Assembly: GCA_031277015.1 (NCBI GenBank)
Contig: JAISLZ010000108.1
Location: 1-39,815 of the forward strand
DNA: 39,815 bases
Direction: 5' to 3'
Source of the DNA: Eubacteriales Family XIII. Incertae Sedis bacterium
Lineage (GTDB): Bacteria > Bacillota > Clostridia > Peptostreptococcales > Anaerovoracaceae
Positions 6,644 to 15,020 of this stretch are shown one piece after another. Numbering within the stretch: position 1 is the first letter of the stretch; every line of letters begins with the position of its first letter. Below the pieces are notes generated by a model, which saw only the letters and a list, made by a program, of their open reading frames with translations, searched no databases and was not told the DNA's origin. The position numbers and the translations under genes were made by a program.

Positions 6644-7777
6644 TTATTCTTCTGCGGCTGACTTGCCGTCATAATTCTTGATCCACTTCTCCAATATGGC
6701 CTCGCGGTTCTGCGCGGTCCAGACGAAGTCGTTGTCGATAAGCTGTTTTACCGGGTCGCTGTCGTAGCCTTCATATGTGCCATCGCCGCCGGTCGCAATG
6801 ATGGGGTAGTTCTCCTTGTAGAGCGCCATCGCCTCGTCGCTTATCGCCCAGTCGAGGAAGATATGCGATATCGGGTTGATCTCGCTTTTTTTCATCAGCG
6901 CGTTGGCTTCGAGGTCCCATCCGGAGCCTTCGGAGGGGAATATCACCTCCACGGGCGCGCCGTCCGATTTCTGGCTGATGCCCGCATACCCGAAGCTGAC
7001 GCCAAGCGCACACTCGCCCGCCGCCGCCATCTTCGCAGGCTTCGAGCCGGAGTGCACGTACTGGTCAACGTTCTCATGCAGCTTGTTCAGATAGTCCCAA
7101 CCGGCTTCGGTATCCTTGCCTTTGAGCTGGAGCAAGCCCGCTACGGTCAGGAATCCCGTGCCGGAAGAATTGGGGTTGGACATGACGATCTGGCCTTTGA
7201 GTTCCGGGCGCAGCAGGTCCTCATATGACTTGATATCCGATGGGGATAGGCCGAGTTCTTCCAGCTTGACCGTATTGACGATGAAGGCTGTCTCCCACGC
7301 GTCTATGCCTACCCAGGTCGGCGGCTGCTTGTCGGACTTAAATTCGGGAAGTATACGGTCTACGCCGGCCGGGGTATAAGGCTCGAGCATGCCCTGGTCG
7401 TCGAGCACCATCATGGACGAAGCCGCGGTGCCCCAGATCAGATCGGCCTGGGGATTGTCCTTCTCGGCCAGCAGCCTCGCGGTGATAACGCCTGTGGACT
7501 CGCGGACGATGTTCACCTTGACGTCCGGGTACTGGGCATTGAACACGGCCAGGTATTCCGTGACCTGTTCGTCCTCAAGCGCGGTGTAGACCGTTATCTC
7601 CCCTTCCGGCGTGGATGGATCAGTCTCCTGCGCGGCCTCGTCGGCGACGGGGGCGGGCGTGGCAGTCTCCTGCGCGGTGTCCTCCACGGATGGGGATGTC
7701 GCACCTCCCTCTGTACAGCCTGATAGCATCAATGCAGCGAGCAGTACGGCAATAAAGATAGTTGCGAGTTTTTGCAT
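6644..7777 (-). CDS. phnS: 2-aminoethylphosphonate-type ABC transporter substrate-binding lipoprotein
   Basis: The 377-aa product has a lipoprotein signal (IAVLLAALMLSGC) and a flexible acidic Ala/Thr/Glu/Pro-rich linker. An extracellular-binding domain of the iron/phosphonate class follows: EITVYTALEDEQVTEYLAVF, ADLIWGTAASSM and QIVMSNPNSSGTGFLTV. It is the receptor of the adjacent PhnT/permease transporter. AGGAGG lies 5-6 bases before the ATG, and a -35/-10 pair about 50-75 bases upstream marks it as the first gene of the operon. The long linker fits an organism without an outer membrane. The binding-protein role is secure; 2-aminoethylphosphonate as ligand follows from phnX and family resemblance, and iron or another phosphonate remains possible. 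Confidence 0.85.
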   Translation of the reverse strand: MQKLATIFIAVLLAALMLSGCTEGGATSPSVEDTAQETATPAPVADEAAQETDPSTPEGEITVYTALEDEQVTEYLAVFNAQYPDVKVNIVRESTGVITARLLAEKDNPQADLIWGTAASSMMVLDDQGMLEPYTPAGVDRILPEFKSDKQPPTWVGIDAWETAFIVNTVKLEELGLSPSDIKSYEDLLRPELKGQIVMSNPNSSGTGFLTVAGLLQLKGKDTEAGWDYLNKLHENVDQYVHSGSKPAKMAAAGECALGVSFGYAGISQKSDGAPVEVIFPSEGSGWDLEANALMKKSEINPISHIFLDWAISDEAMALYKENYPIIATGGDGTYEGYDSDPVKQLIDNDFVWTAQNREAILEKWIKNYDGKSAAEE

Positions 7778-7823
7778 CTTAACCTCCTATTAAATCATCT
7801 ATTTGATTCGAATGTCATGCATG

Positions 7824-7851
7824 ATTTTAGCCATAACTTTAAATCGCCCAA
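7824..7851 (-). promoter_or_regulatory. putative sigma-70 promoter of the phosphonate operon
   Basis: TTGGGC, a 16-bp spacer and TAAAAT stand upstream of phnS on the minus strand, with an expected transcript start near 7817, about 40 bases before the ATG. No Pho box or riboswitch fold was recognised in the 135-bp gap. Confidence 0.45.
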
Positions 7852-7858
7852 GTAAAAT

Positions 7859-7885
7859 ACAATACCATCATCAGGTAAGTATTGT
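7859..7885 (-). terminator. possible terminator after hypF
   Basis: On the minus strand ACAATAC..GTATTGT forms a 7-bp AT-rich stem with a 13-nt loop, followed by ATTTTAC, 28 bases past the hypF stop and just before the phnS promoter. Position and T-content support termination, but the stem is weak. Confidence 0.4.
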
Positions 7886-7912
7886 GTAAAAAATCAGCGG
7901 GGGAGGGGGGCG

Positions 7913-10267
7913 TTATGAGAAATAAAATTGTTTTGAAGTAAGGATGCGCTGCATCGCAACATAGGCCTGGCCGAGGGCGACGCCGCCGTCGTTCGGGGGG
8001 ACAGCGATGTTGTAATACGGCGTGAAGCCGTCCGCATGCAGCAGGCGCAGGGTTTCTTCTATGAGTATCTTGTTCTGGAATATGCCGCCCGAGAGGCAGA
8101 TCGTGTCTACCCCGCGCTCTTCGCGCGCAGCGCGACATTCGGCGAGAATGGTGCGGCAGACGTCCATATGAAAACGCAGAGCAAATGCGTCGGCTTGATC
8201 TACGGCACGGGAGGATATGGCACGTTGTGCAGCGTTTTCGAGCATGACAGCGCACTCGCCTTCGTACCTGTTGACGTGATGGATGCCGAGCAGGGCGGAC
8301 ACGGCGTCGAATAAGCGGCCCATGCTCGATGTTCGTACAGTGTTCACCCCGCCAAGGACGGCCGCCTCAATCATGCGACGATCTGCTTCGTAATCGTTCA
8401 GAGTGTCGTTTTCTTCCGCGTAATTCAGGACGTAGGAAATATCTATGTCGAAGGTCCTCTCGCCTTTCGGACACACAGAGACATTGGACGCTCGCGTTGC
8501 TTGCACCCTGTCCTCATGTGTTTTCCCAGAGTAGTCTCGGCGGGCGCCTGCCAACCGGCAGGCCGCGGATTTCCACGCGTCCCGCATAGAAGCATCGCCG
8601 CCTATCATCTCTATGTTCCGCAGATATGAAAAGCGTTCGAACTCAGCGCATTCGCAGATCAATATTTCACCGCCCCATATCGTACCGTCCGCGCCGTAAC
8701 CCGTGCCGTCAAAGGCGACGCCGATGACGGGTCCGACAAGGCCGTGCTCGGCCATAACCGAGGCAATGTGCGCGTGATGGTGCTGCACGGCTAGCAATTG
8801 GGCGCCCTTTGTCTCCGCGTATTCCTTTGCAATTTCAGCCGTCCGATACAGTGGGTGCGCGTCGTGGGCTACCACGCAAGGCGTGATATCGAAGAACTCC
8901 TCCATGTCAGCGAGGTTCCCACCGTATACGCGTTCCGTTTCGATGTTCTCCATATCGCCGATATACTGGCTCATGTAGACGAAGCTGCCCTTTGTGAGCG
9001 CGAATGCACTCTTGAGATCCGCACCCGCCGCAAATATCCGGTCATTTTTTGACAGACTGTCAGTGCCGCGAAGGTAGATGGGTACGGGCGTCCAGCCCTT
9101 TGAGCGGCGTATGAGCTGGGGCTTTCCGTCACAGACGCGCGCTACGGAGTCGTCAATCCCGCGGACTATGCGGCGTCCGTTGTACAGTATGCCCGCGACG
9201 CGCCCGTCCCTGGCGGCGAGCGACAGCATCTCCTCGTCGTCGCGGATGATGGGGAGACCTGCTATATTGGCACTAGTCATTACGAGCGGCCCGAGCGCGG
9301 AGATGAGCATATACTGCAACGCCATGGATGGAAGGAAAGCCCCGATGAAACGGCTCGTGGACAGCACTCCCGGAGCAAGTGGCGGCGCAGCATCCTCCCC
9401 TGAGCGATGCTGTTCCAAAAGGACGATTGGCCGCTTTGGCGAAGTGAATAGGGTTTCTTCTTCGTCATTCAATTCACAATACGCGCGTACGCCCTCCACC
9501 GAGCTGAACATCACGGCGAAAGGCTTGTGCTCTCTCAATTTGATATCGCGAAGCCGCTCTACGGCATTCTCGTCAAAAGGGCTACACACGAAGTAATATC
9601 CGCCCACTCCTTTCAGAGTGATGACGCCACCGCCCCTGATCGCGCCAATCGCTTCGGATATGGCGGCGTTCCCATGTGCCACGGACGCCGCCCTGCCCGC
9701 ATGCCAGATCGCCTGAGGGCCGCATTCATGACATGACACCGTCTGGGCGTGATAACGACGGCTCGCAGGATCAGTGTATTCCGCTCCGCAAGAGGGGCAC
9801 ATGGAGAAATCCATCATGGCGGTCGTATCCCGGTCATAGGGCAGTCGTTCCATGATGGTATACCGTGGGCCGCAGTTTGTACAGCTGATGAACGGGTGCA
9901 TGTATCTCGAATTTGCGGGGTTACGAAACTCGGAGAGACATTCGCCGCACACCGCTATGTCCGCGGGTACGGCCGCTATCTCGTCCTCCGCTGTCGCGCT
10001 CGACACTATGCGAAAATCATCGAATGGTACTGTGTCTATGACTTCCCGGTCTATACGCATGATGTCCGCCATGCGCGGCTTGCCCGCCTGCACCACCTCT
10101 ACGAACTCGCCTATGCGCTCCGGCTCGTCCGTCACGATGAGCTGTACGAAGGCGCCCATATTCCGCACCTGCCCGCGCATGCGGTATTTGGCCGCAAGTC
10201 TTGAAAGCGTCGGCCTGAAGCCGACGCCCTGAACGATCCCCCAAAACGTAATAACCTCTGTTATCAT
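7913..10267 (-). CDS. hypF: carbamoyltransferase HypF, [NiFe]-hydrogenase maturation
   Basis: HypF makes the cyanide ligands of the [NiFe] active site by activating carbamoyl phosphate and transferring it to HypE. The 784-aa protein is full length, with domains in the usual order. The acylphosphatase domain has GIVQGVGFRP and the Asn of VRNMGAF. Two zinc fingers (CGECLSEF..CTNCGPRYT and CPSCGAEY..CHECGP) follow, then a YrdC-like domain (about 200-385). The Kae1-like domain has the metal-binding HHHAHIASVMAEHG, FDGTGYGADGTIWGGE and LSGGIFQNKIL. The ATG overlaps the stop of the repeat-tailed membrane protein (ATGA), putting hypF at the end of the ech operon. The other hyp genes (A-E) are not in this window. 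Confidence 0.96.
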   Translation of the reverse strand: MITEVITFWGIVQGVGFRPTLSRLAAKYRMRGQVRNMGAFVQLIVTDEPERIGEFVEVVQAGKPRMADIMRIDREVIDTVPFDDFRIVSSATAEDEIAAVPADIAVCGECLSEFRNPANSRYMHPFISCTNCGPRYTIMERLPYDRDTTAMMDFSMCPSCGAEYTDPASRRYHAQTVSCHECGPQAIWHAGRAASVAHGNAAISEAIGAIRGGGVITLKGVGGYYFVCSPFDENAVERLRDIKLREHKPFAVMFSSVEGVRAYCELNDEEETLFTSPKRPIVLLEQHRSGEDAAPPLAPGVLSTSRFIGAFLPSMALQYMLISALGPLVMTSANIAGLPIIRDDEEMLSLAARDGRVAGILYNGRRIVRGIDDSVARVCDGKPQLIRRSKGWTPVPIYLRGTDSLSKNDRIFAAGADLKSAFALTKGSFVYMSQYIGDMENIETERVYGGNLADMEEFFDITPCVVAHDAHPLYRTAEIAKEYAETKGAQLLAVQHHHAHIASVMAEHGLVGPVIGVAFDGTGYGADGTIWGGEILICECAEFERFSYLRNIEMIGGDASMRDAWKSAACRLAGARRDYSGKTHEDRVQATRASNVSVCPKGERTFDIDISYVLNYAEENDTLNDYEADRRMIEAAVLGGVNTVRTSSMGRLFDAVSALLGIHHVNRYEGECAVMLENAAQRAISSRAVDQADAFALRFHMDVCRTILAECRAAREERGVDTICLSGGIFQNKILIEETLRLLHADGFTPYYNIAVPPNDGGVALGQAYVAMQRILTSKQFYFS

Positions 10268-11394
10268 TTTTTCTTAGGATTGACGCTACGTCGAGGCTGG
10301 ACGGCAGTCCTCAATGTGTCGGCGCCATCTTTGGCTCGATTGGCCCGGCCCGCAACCTTGTCGGCGCTATCCTTGCTCCGATTGGCCCGGCCCGCGATCT
10401 TGTCGGCGCCCACTCGAGCCTTGTCGGCGCTATCCTTGCTTCGATTGGCCCGGCCCGCAATATTATCGGCGCCCACTCGAACCTTGTCGGCGCTATCCTT
10501 GCTTCGATTGGCCCGCCCCGCCCCTTCAATCGCCCGGCGATACCTATCATAGTCTTCAGCCGTGGGCACTTCGTGCTCCTTCAGGTCCTCAATGTCGGGG
10601 ATCACCCTCCTCTCCAAATATGTCGACACGGTGGGAGGCTCATATATCTCGTGGATTTCGGTTTCTTCCTCAATGAGCTCCGCCTCCATCTCCAGGCTTT
10701 CAAGCCTATCCCAACGCTCCTCCCTTTTGATCATACAATAGGTCATGAGCACGGACAGCATGAAGAAATACGAAACCACATCAAGCGCAAAAGCCACCAA
10801 ATACATGTAAAAGTCACCTTCACCGAACTTACCGTTGAGAATCGTAATAGTGTGGTTGTAGATGATAAAAATGGCCGAACCCAGATACGATAGCACGGCG
10901 ATGATCGCGGTCACCCACCCAAAACCCTGCGTGATACGCAAGGATGGCAATATTATCACAAGAAGCAAATATATGGCCGTGATAGCGGCGAGAGCGGCGT
11001 ATGGGATGAAAATGGCATACTCTATCGAGTCGTAGAGATCCTTGAATTTCTCCCCTATCGGAGATACTTTTTCATACTCCACATATATTGAAATCAGATA
11101 GATGCATAGAGGGACTATCAGAACGAGTCTCCTCAATATGTTGGTGCGGTATGGGTAATTCATGAACGCCAGCGCCGCTACCGCGCCAAACACCAAGAGG
11201 TAGATGACCGTACCCAGAGGGGAATCGCCGGCCTCAGGTACTCCGGAAGCAGTGAGCTCCATTCCCGACAGATATGCTTGCAATGCGTTCCAATAGTAGC
11301 CTAGCGGATAGCTAATAGCGATGTGAACAGCCGCAAGCGCTATCATCACGAGCGCGGAACTTTTGATTTTTCTGAAACAATAGTCGTCCATCAC
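10264..11394 (-). CDS. multi-pass membrane protein with basic tandem-repeat tail, in the ech-hypF operon
   Basis: I do not recognise this 376-aa protein. Residues about 10-225 hold roughly six hydrophobic segments (for example LLVFGAVAALAFM, LVLIVPLCIYLISIYV, FFMLSVLMTYCMI). An acidic cytoplasmic linker follows (EMEAELIEEETEIHEIYEPP), then a conserved-looking segment (PDIEDLKEHEVPTAEDYDRYRRA). The tail is highly charged and repeats the 21-residue unit AGRANRSKDSADKVRVGADN with small changes, ending RRSVNPKKK. It overlaps echF upstream and hypF downstream by 4 bases, so it is made with the hydrogenase. It may be an assembly factor, anchor or accessory ion-translocation subunit; none is proven. 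The tail resembles disordered, nucleic-acid- or protein-binding low-complexity sequence. Confidence 0.75.
   Translation of the reverse strand: MMDDYCFRKIKSSALVMIALAAVHIAISYPLGYYWNALQAYLSGMELTASGVPEAGDSPLGTVIYLLVFGAVAALAFMNYPYRTNILRRLVLIVPLCIYLISIYVEYEKVSPIGEKFKDLYDSIEYAIFIPYAALAAITAIYLLLVIILPSLRITQGFGWVTAIIAVLSYLGSAIFIIYNHTITILNGKFGEGDFYMYLVAFALDVVSYFFMLSVLMTYCMIKREERWDRLESLEMEAELIEEETEIHEIYEPPTVSTYLERRVIPDIEDLKEHEVPTAEDYDRYRRAIEGAGRANRSKDSADKVRVGADNIAGRANRSKDSADKARVGADKIAGRANRSKDSADKVAGRANRAKDGADTLRTAVQPRRSVNPKKK
10326..10522. repeat. 63-bp in-frame tandem repeat coding the protein tail
   Basis: Units begin at 10356, 10419 and 10482, exactly 63 bp apart, and are almost identical (CCTTGTCGGCGCTATCCTTG at each start). 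The last unit is partial, and a degenerate half-unit precedes the first (10326-10355). Each unit encodes 21 residues, so unit gain or loss keeps the frame. Expansion and contraction between strains is likely. Confidence 0.9.
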
Positions 11395-11930
11395 TCAATC
11401 TTGAGGCTTTTTTTCGGGCATCCCTCTATGCAGAGCCCGCACCTCGTACATTTGTCATCATCCACTTCCCACTTTTTATCTTCACGGATAACGGCGATCG
11501 CACCCTGCGGGCACTTTTTCGCACATATACCACAGAACACGCATGTGTCATCGCATTTCAGGCTACCTTCGTTTGCAGCGCTGCCCTGATCCTCTGGCTT
11601 CTCAAAGGTATCTACTATCTTATAGACATCCGGCGTCGTGTATGTTGCCTCATTAAACAGACACTTCTTAGGGCAGACATCGACGCAGCAGCTACACTGT
11701 ATGCACTGCATTCGCCCGATCGACCAGGTCTTGGCGTCCCGGTCCACCGTGATGGCATCCGTCGGACATTTCTTGCCGCAGATGCCGCACAGTATGCAGG
11801 TGTCCATGTCTACAGCGATATGCCCTCTCGTTCTCTCTTTCCATTCGCGGGGGATCACGGGGTACATGAGCGTAGCCGGCTTCCCGCCCAGGCTGCGCAT
11901 GATCATCTTTCCTATCTTCAATCCGGGCAT
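11391..11930 (-). CDS. echF: Ech-type hydrogenase ferredoxin subunit with four [4Fe-4S] motifs
   Basis: The 179-aa NuoI/EchF-like subunit carries electrons between soluble ferredoxin and the small subunit. Four complete CX2CX2CX3CP motifs are visible in order: CILCGICGKKCP, CIQCSCCVDVCP, CVFCGICAKKCP and CTRCGLCIEGCP. Classical EchF has two, so this is a doubled, polyferredoxin-like version. The N-terminus (MYPVIPREWKERTRGHI) matches the usual membrane-associated start of this family. The start is the ATG at 11930, with AGAGGTGA 5 bases upstream overlapping the echE stop; the track start at 11966 lies inside echE. The stop overlaps the next gene by 4 bases. Confidence 0.9.
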   Translation of the reverse strand: MPGLKIGKMIMRSLGGKPATLMYPVIPREWKERTRGHIAVDMDTCILCGICGKKCPTDAITVDRDAKTWSIGRMQCIQCSCCVDVCPKKCLFNEATYTTPDVYKIVDTFEKPEDQGSAANEGSLKCDDTCVFCGICAKKCPQGAIAVIREDKKWEVDDDKCTRCGLCIEGCPKKSLKIE

Positions 11931-11934
11931 ATTG

Positions 11935-13014
11935 TCACCTCTCTGTACAGCTGATACACGGGTCAATCGTCAGCACCAGCACCGGCACGTCTGCGAGGTC
12001 GCATCCCTGAAGCATCCTGACAAGCGCGGGGATGTTCGCGTTGGTAGGGGTGCGCACTCTGATGCGTTCGAGAAATTTGCTCCCGTTACCCTTGCTGTAA
12101 TAATACGCTTCACCGCGCGGCTGCTCCATACGGCCCACAAACTCTCCCGATGGATTGCCCTTCACCTTCACTTCGATGTCGCCTCCGGGCATATGCCCGG
12201 CCGCCTCTGCTATGAGGTCTATGGATTGGAACAGCTCCCTCACCCTGACCTTGCACCTGGCCATGGAGTCGCCGCCCTCCTCTACGCAGGGTTCAAATCC
12301 GAGATCCGCATACGCGCCGTGGCCATCGAGCCTGACATCCATCCTGACGCCCGAGCCCCTTGCGACGGGCCCGACGGCACAAAGCTCCTTCGCGTCTTCC
12401 GTGGACAGCACCCCGACCCCTTCGAGCCGGTTCTTCACGGACAGGTCTTCCAGGAACACGTCCGTCAGTTCCTTGAGCTCGGGGATCATGCCGCGCAGCG
12501 TCCCGGCTATCTCCGCGAGCTTCTCGTCCGGAACGTCCTTCCTGACGCCGCCGACCTTGCATACGGAGAATATCACCCTGCCGCCCGTCGTTTCCTCGAA
12601 GATATCAAGCACCGTCTCGCGCAGCCTCCAGCTGTGCATGAACAGACTCTCGAACCCGAAGCTGTCCGCAAGCAGGCCGAGCCACAGCAGATGGCTATGC
12701 ATACGGCCGAGCTCATGCCATATCGTGCGCAGGTATTCCGCACGCGGCGGGACAGTGATGCCTAGGTTGCCTTCTACCGATTTGCAATATCCCCATCCGT
12801 GCCCAAAGCTGCATATCCCGCAGATGCGTTCGATGACGTAGACCATCTCCGGCCATTCGTTCTTCTCGACGAGCTTTTCGAGGCCACGGTGTATGAACCC
12901 GATGGACGGTATCGCCTCGACGACCGTCTCGTCCTCGAGGACGAGGTCGAGATGTATAGGCTCGGGCAGGACAGGATGCTGAGGCCCGAATGGTATAATT
13001 GTACGTTTAGCCAT
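11935..13014 (-). CDS. echE: Ech-type [NiFe]-hydrogenase large (catalytic) subunit
   Basis: This 359-aa group 4 [NiFe]-hydrogenase large subunit is related to NuoD. Both nickel-binding pairs are intact: RICGIC (Cys65, Cys68) near the N-terminus and DPCISC (Cys353, Cys356) at the C-terminus. The enzyme is therefore predicted to reduce protons or oxidise H2, unlike complex I. The chain ends DPCISCTER, at the residue after which most hydrogenases are proteolytically trimmed, so no cleavable tail is encoded. The N-terminus KRTIIPFGPQHPVLPEPIHL is typical. The gene starts at the base where the echD stop begins and ends 4 bases before echF. Confidence 0.95.
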   Translation of the reverse strand: MAKRTIIPFGPQHPVLPEPIHLDLVLEDETVVEAIPSIGFIHRGLEKLVEKNEWPEMVYVIERICGICSFGHGWGYCKSVEGNLGITVPPRAEYLRTIWHELGRMHSHLLWLGLLADSFGFESLFMHSWRLRETVLDIFEETTGGRVIFSVCKVGGVRKDVPDEKLAEIAGTLRGMIPELKELTDVFLEDLSVKNRLEGVGVLSTEDAKELCAVGPVARGSGVRMDVRLDGHGAYADLGFEPCVEEGGDSMARCKVRVRELFQSIDLIAEAAGHMPGGDIEVKVKGNPSGEFVGRMEQPRGEAYYYSKGNGSKFLERIRVRTPTNANIPALVRMLQGCDLADVPVLVLTIDPCISCTER

Positions 13015-13481
13015 TACTTTCCTTTCCTCTCCTTATCTACCTTATCTTTCTTATTCTCTTTATCTGTCTTCGCTGACTTCAATTCTTTGCCTGACGCTTC
13101 CCTCGGCTTCGCGCCGCGATCTTCCACGGGATTCCACGGCGTCTCGGACGCTATTTTGAAGAAATGCCCGCCGTAATCGAGCGCAAGGTTTCTGAATGTG
13201 ATGCCAAAAAGGTCATGCATCTCGTTCTCGTATATGAATGCTGGCCAATATATGCCCGATATGCTATGGATCTCGGGATCTTTGTCCTCAATGCTGACCT
13301 TGAAGTTCTTCAACGTTTCGTCCTTTTCAAACGAGTACAGTATCTCCACAGCCCCCTCGGCTTTTGTGGCGCACGCCTGGCCAAGGCGGTAGCCTTCCGA
13401 TTTGATGTCCGATACGGACTCGAGCAGATGGGAAGCCTCTATCGTCACTATATCCTGTATCAAGTCTTTTCTCTCGCTCAT
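13014..13481 (-). CDS. echD: Ech-type hydrogenase NuoC-like subunit
   Basis: The 155-aa protein corresponds to the 30-kDa (NuoC) subunit that braces the large and small subunits. The family signature is YENEMHDLFGITF. The C-terminal 40 residues are unusually rich in Lys, Asp and Glu (KTDKENKKDKVDKERKGK) and extend past the conserved fold, reading like a disordered tail. The start is the ATG at 13481 with AGGAGG 7 bases upstream; the track uses a GTG one codon earlier. It shares one base with the echC stop (TGATG). Confidence 0.9.
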   Translation of the reverse strand: MSERKDLIQDIVTIEASHLLESVSDIKSEGYRLGQACATKAEGAVEILYSFEKDETLKNFKVSIEDKDPEIHSISGIYWPAFIYENEMHDLFGITFRNLALDYGGHFFKIASETPWNPVEDRGAKPREASGKELKSAKTDKENKKDKVDKERKGK

Positions 13482-14107
13482 CACGCTTCCTCCTTTCCGC
13501 TCCCAGAGTTCTTGCTGTCATCAGCGCTCTCGTCATCGGGCTGCGTACCGAAATATTTCACCTCAATGTCGTCACCGGGAAGAACAAGCTCCTCAAGCGG
13601 TTCGGGTGGAGCCCCGTCGGGAAGGCCCATCCTGTCCAGATTCGCAACCGCTTCAGCCGCGGTAGTCGTCTCATGCGGACGTTTCTCCATCGCTTTCTTC
13701 TTCTCGTCCAGCGCTCCGAGCGCACGTACGACACCATCGATGATAGCCTCTGGCCGCGCGGCGCAACCTGGGACGTAGACGTCTACGGGTATGACCGTGT
13801 CGACGCCCCCCATTATATTGTAGCAATCCTTGAACACGCCGCCCGATGTCGCGCATATCCCTATGGCCGCGACTGCCTTCGGTTCGGGCATCTGTTCGTA
13901 TATCTGCTTGACGACGCTGACGTTCTGTTCGTTGATGGACCCCGTGATCAGGAATATGTCGGCGTGCTTCGGGTTGCCCGTGTTGATGATGCCGAACCGT
14001 TCGACGTCGTACATGGGAGTGAGGCACGCGAGCACCTCAATGTCACAGCCGTTGCAGCTTGACCCATCGTAATGTATGATCCATGGACTCTTTGTGATGT
14101 ATGACAT
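13481..14107 (-). CDS. echC: Ech-type hydrogenase small subunit (NuoB-like)
   Basis: The 208-aa subunit binds the proximal [4Fe-4S] cluster next to the [NiFe] site. The four expected cysteines are seen in SSCNGCDIE, GICATSGG and VPGCAARPE. About 55 C-terminal residues (ELVLPGDDIEVKYFG..DDSKNSGSGKEEA) form an acidic extension beyond the NuoB core. The start is the ATG at 14107 with AGGAGG 6-7 bases upstream; the track start at 14170 lies in the echB 3' end. It follows echB after 13 bases and is coupled to echD. Confidence 0.94.
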   Translation of the reverse strand: MSYITKSPWIIHYDGSSCNGCDIEVLACLTPMYDVERFGIINTGNPKHADIFLITGSINEQNVSVVKQIYEQMPEPKAVAAIGICATSGGVFKDCYNIMGGVDTVIPVDVYVPGCAARPEAIIDGVVRALGALDEKKKAMEKRPHETTTAAEAVANLDRMGLPDGAPPEPLEELVLPGDDIEVKYFGTQPDDESADDSKNSGSGKEEA

Positions 14108-14120
14108 ATCGCGCCTCCTT

Positions 14121-15020
14121 CTACATAAGTCCCCTGAGATAGTATAGCAGTATGAGGTTGGCTGCGCCAAATGTGATCGTCACAAGCCAGCTCGATTTGA
14201 GCGCGAACTGCCATTTCATCCTCGCGAACGCATTGTCGATAAACACTTCGAGGAAGAAAGCCAGCAGCGCGACGGCGGCGCCTATGACGGCCATGTACCA
14301 CGTTCCATTCGGGAAGAACAGGAATACGAAGCCGAGCAGGAACACATTCTCATACCAATGCGCTATCTCGATGAGGGCGAGAGTCCTCCCCGAAAATTCT
14401 GTCGTCACACCCTTGACCAGTTCCTGATGCGCGTGATGCGAAAGGGAAAGGTCAAAGGGCGACTTGCGGAATTTCATCGTGAGAATGAAAAGATAACCGA
14501 TAAATATTCCGACGAGATACTGTAACGGTATGCCTCCGCTATCGAGACCTACACCCGCCACTATGTCTCCTATGCGGAAGCTGCCTGTCGTCATATACAG
14601 GCCGACCGCCGTTAGCAGCACCATGGGCTCGTACGCCATCATCTGTAAAAGCTCCCGCTCCGCGCCTATCTGCGCGTAGGGTGAGTTGGACGAATAGGCG
14701 CCTATCACGAGGAACAGGTTGGCCGTCGTGAGCGTAAAGATGACGAGCAGCAGGTTCTCCCCGAAGAAAAAGAGGCCGCCCGTAATGATGATGAAAATGA
14801 GAAAGCACATCACGTAGAAGTCCTGCCCGCTATTGACGGTCACAGGCTCCTTCTCCATGAGTTTGCGGACATCGTAGAAGGGCTGCATTATCGGCGGACC
14901 GAATCTGCCCTGCATGCGCGCGGTGACCTTCCTGTCTATACCTGAGAGCAGCCCCCCTACGAACGGGCCGGCTATAAGGTAGCAGACGAGGCCGATCACG
15001 GCATAAATACTGACTGGCAT
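14121..15020 (-). CDS. echB: Ech-type hydrogenase membrane subunit (NuoH-like)
   Basis: The 299-aa integral membrane protein anchors the hydrogenase arm to the membrane, as NuoH does in complex I. It has about eight helices, the quinone-site-like loop GRFGPPIMQPFYDVRKL near the N-terminus and the acidic loop GAERELLQMMAYEP, both signatures of this family. MKFRKSPFDLSLSHHAHQEL matches the conserved charged loop of EchB. The start is the ATG at 15020, overlapping the echA stop as TGATG with GGGGGT upstream; the track start at 15167 is inside echA. Confidence 0.94.
   Translation of the reverse strand: MPVSIYAVIGLVCYLIAGPFVGGLLSGIDRKVTARMQGRFGPPIMQPFYDVRKLMEKEPVTVNSGQDFYVMCFLIFIIITGGLFFFGENLLLVIFTLTTANLFLVIGAYSSNSPYAQIGAERELLQMMAYEPMVLLTAVGLYMTTGSFRIGDIVAGVGLDSGGIPLQYLVGIFIGYLFILTMKFRKSPFDLSLSHHAHQELVKGVTTEFSGRTLALIEIAHWYENVFLLGFVFLFFPNGTWYMAVIGAAVALLAFFLEVFIDNAFARMKWQFALKSSWLVTITFGAANLILLYYLRGLM

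Noticed and set aside
10280-10676. Repeat-containing plus-strand ORFs (RLARPATLSALSLL... and PCRRYPCFDWPGP...)
   Set aside because: They are mirror translations of the 63-bp repeats in the membrane-protein gene on the minus strand.
12285-12305. GGTTCAAATCC-like T-loop suggesting a tRNA
   Set aside because: It lies within conserved echE coding sequence and no cloverleaf can be drawn around it. No tRNA was found elsewhere.
11323-12841. Long plus-strand ORFs opposite echF/echE (375 and 228 aa)
   Set aside because: They are shadows caused by the strong codon bias of the hydrogenase genes on the minus strand.
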